The notes under the pieces were generated by a model, which saw only the letters and a program-made list of their open reading frames with translations, searched no databases and was not told the origin of the DNA. The translations under genes and the position numbers were made by a program. Positions 4,589 through 5,290 of a stretch of DNA of 5,290 bases are shown here, in pieces (positions within the stretch are counted from its first letter, which is position 1; each line of letters begins with the position of its first letter). Source of the stretch: an uncultured Actinomycetes bacterium (lineage in GTDB: Bacteria > Actinomycetota > Acidimicrobiia > IMCC26256 > PALSA-555); assembly GCA_937927875.1 (NCBI GenBank), contig CALEYV010000144.1, forward strand, positions 1 through 5,290, read 5' to 3'.

Positions 4589-5290
4589 TCAGGCGAGGAC
4601 GACGAGGTCGTCGCGGTGGATGACCTCGTGGGGGGCGCCCTCGGGGAGGTCGCCGGTGCGCCGGCCGGCGACACGGCGGAGGGTCGCGCTGTCGTAGCGG
4701 ACGAGGCCCTTGGCGAAGGCGGCGCCGTCGGCGGCGACGACCTCGACCGCGTCGTCGGCGTCGAAGTGCCCGACCACGTCGCGCACCCCGGCCGGCAGCA
4801 GCGACCGGTGGTCGTCGGTGAGGGCCCGCCGGGCGCCGGCGTCGACGACGATTCGGCCCTCGGCGCCGCGCGCGAACGCGATCCAGAGCTTGCGGCTCGA
4901 CAGCCGGGTCTCCCGCGGCCGCACCCGGGTGCCGACCGGCTGCCCGTCGAGGGCGCGACAGAGGACGCCGGGGGTGTCGGCGGCCGCGATGACGGCCCGG
5001 ACGCCGGACCAGGCCGCGATCTTCGCCGCCGCCAGCTTGCTGGCCATCCCGCCGCTGCCCCGCTCGCTGCCGGCGCCGCCGGCGACCGCCTCGAGAGCGG
5101 CGTCGACCTCGACGATCTCCTCGATGAGCGATGCCTCGTGGTCGAGCCGGGGGTCGGCGGTGAACAGCCCGTGGGTGTCGGTGAGCAGCACCAGCACGTC
5201 GGCGCCGACGAGGTGCGAGACCAGCGCCGCCAGCCGGTCGTTGTCGCCGTAGCGGATCTCGTCGTCGGCGACGGTGTCGTTCTCGTTCAC
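4589..5290 (-). CDS. proB: Glutamate 5-kinase, C-terminal part with PUA domain (runs off right edge)
   Basis: ProB phosphorylates glutamate at its gamma carboxylate using ATP, the first committed step of proline synthesis, and hands the labile product to ProA. The visible 233 residues begin at the conserved NENDTV block (the apparent start GTG is an internal valine; the true start lies outside). The kinase part shows YGDNDRLAALVS (14-25), LLTDTHGLFTADPR (35-48) and GSGGMASKLAAAKIA (78-92), which are glutamate and nucleotide binding landmarks. A PUA domain follows, about 130-230, with GRIVVDAGARRAL (145-157), SLLPAGV (163-169) and the C-terminal HRDDLVV (225-231). This is the long, PUA-containing form, as in E. 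coli. In many bacteria this enzyme is feedback-inhibited by proline. The stop TGA is at 4591-4589, 247 bases before proA on the same strand. Confidence 0.96.
   Translation of the reverse strand: MNENDTVADDEIRYGDNDRLAALVSHLVGADVLVLLTDTHGLFTADPRLDHEASLIEEIVEVDAALEAVAGGAGSERGSGGMASKLAAAKIAAWSGVRAVIAAADTPGVLCRALDGQPVGTRVRPRETRLSSRKLWIAFARGAEGRIVVDAGARRALTDDHRSLLPAGVRDVVGHFDADDAVEVVAADGAAFAKGLVRYDSATLRRVAGRRTGDLPEGAPHEVIHRDDLVVLA

Noticed and set aside
3175..4623. Plus-strand 482-residue open frame opposite proA
   Set aside because: It is Asp/Gly/Val-rich antisense of proA with no recognisable domain, typical of high-GC antisense frames.
4353..4674. Short minus- and plus-strand open frames in the proB-proA gap
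   Set aside because: They are low-complexity Arg/Ser/Pro sequences, overlap proB or the proA promoter, and lack ribosome sites and recognisable features.

Overview
The window is very GC-rich, uses GTG starts heavily, and has -10 boxes of the TANNNT type placed only 6-8 bases before start codons. These traits point to an actinobacterium. The gene set fits a deep-branching lineage such as Acidimicrobiia or a relative, but the exact class is inference. All ordinary genes share the same base composition, and nothing suggests recent transfer.

Layout, left to right. Positions 1-51 (minus) hold the first 17 codons of nadD (NAD biosynthesis), which runs off the left edge. Positions 52-121 are a divergent promoter region. 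Positions 122-793 (plus) encode a 223-residue protein with an N-terminal ACT domain and a probable GAF-like C-terminal half. It converges on the minus-strand operon with only four bases between the two stop codons. Positions 798-4341 (minus) are a tightly packed three-gene unit read right to left: proA (gamma-glutamyl phosphate reductase), a MoxR/CoxD-type AAA+ ATPase, and a CoxE-like von Willebrand A protein. Each junction is a one-base stop/start overlap (TAGTG, then TGATG). Positions 4342-4588 are a non-coding gap rich in inverted repeats. Positions 4589-5290 (minus) are the C-terminal part of proB (glutamate 5-kinase with PUA domain), which runs off the right edge.

How the genes work together: ProB and ProA catalyse the first two steps from glutamate to proline. 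The ATPase and VWA protein form the two halves of a MoxR-VWA chaperone-like system of unknown client, co-translated with ProA. From memory, Mycobacterium tuberculosis has the same order (proA Rv2427c, MoxR-like Rv2426c, VWA-like Rv2425c, nadD nearby), so the linkage looks old and functional. NadD and the ACT protein are separate divergent units.

The most interesting points are the conserved but unexplained coupling of a MoxR-VWA pair to proA, the set of three leaderless-type promoters, and the repeat-rich proB-proA gap with mutually exclusive hairpins and a REP-like palindrome. No CRISPR array, tRNA, rRNA, insertion sequence or prophage gene is visible.
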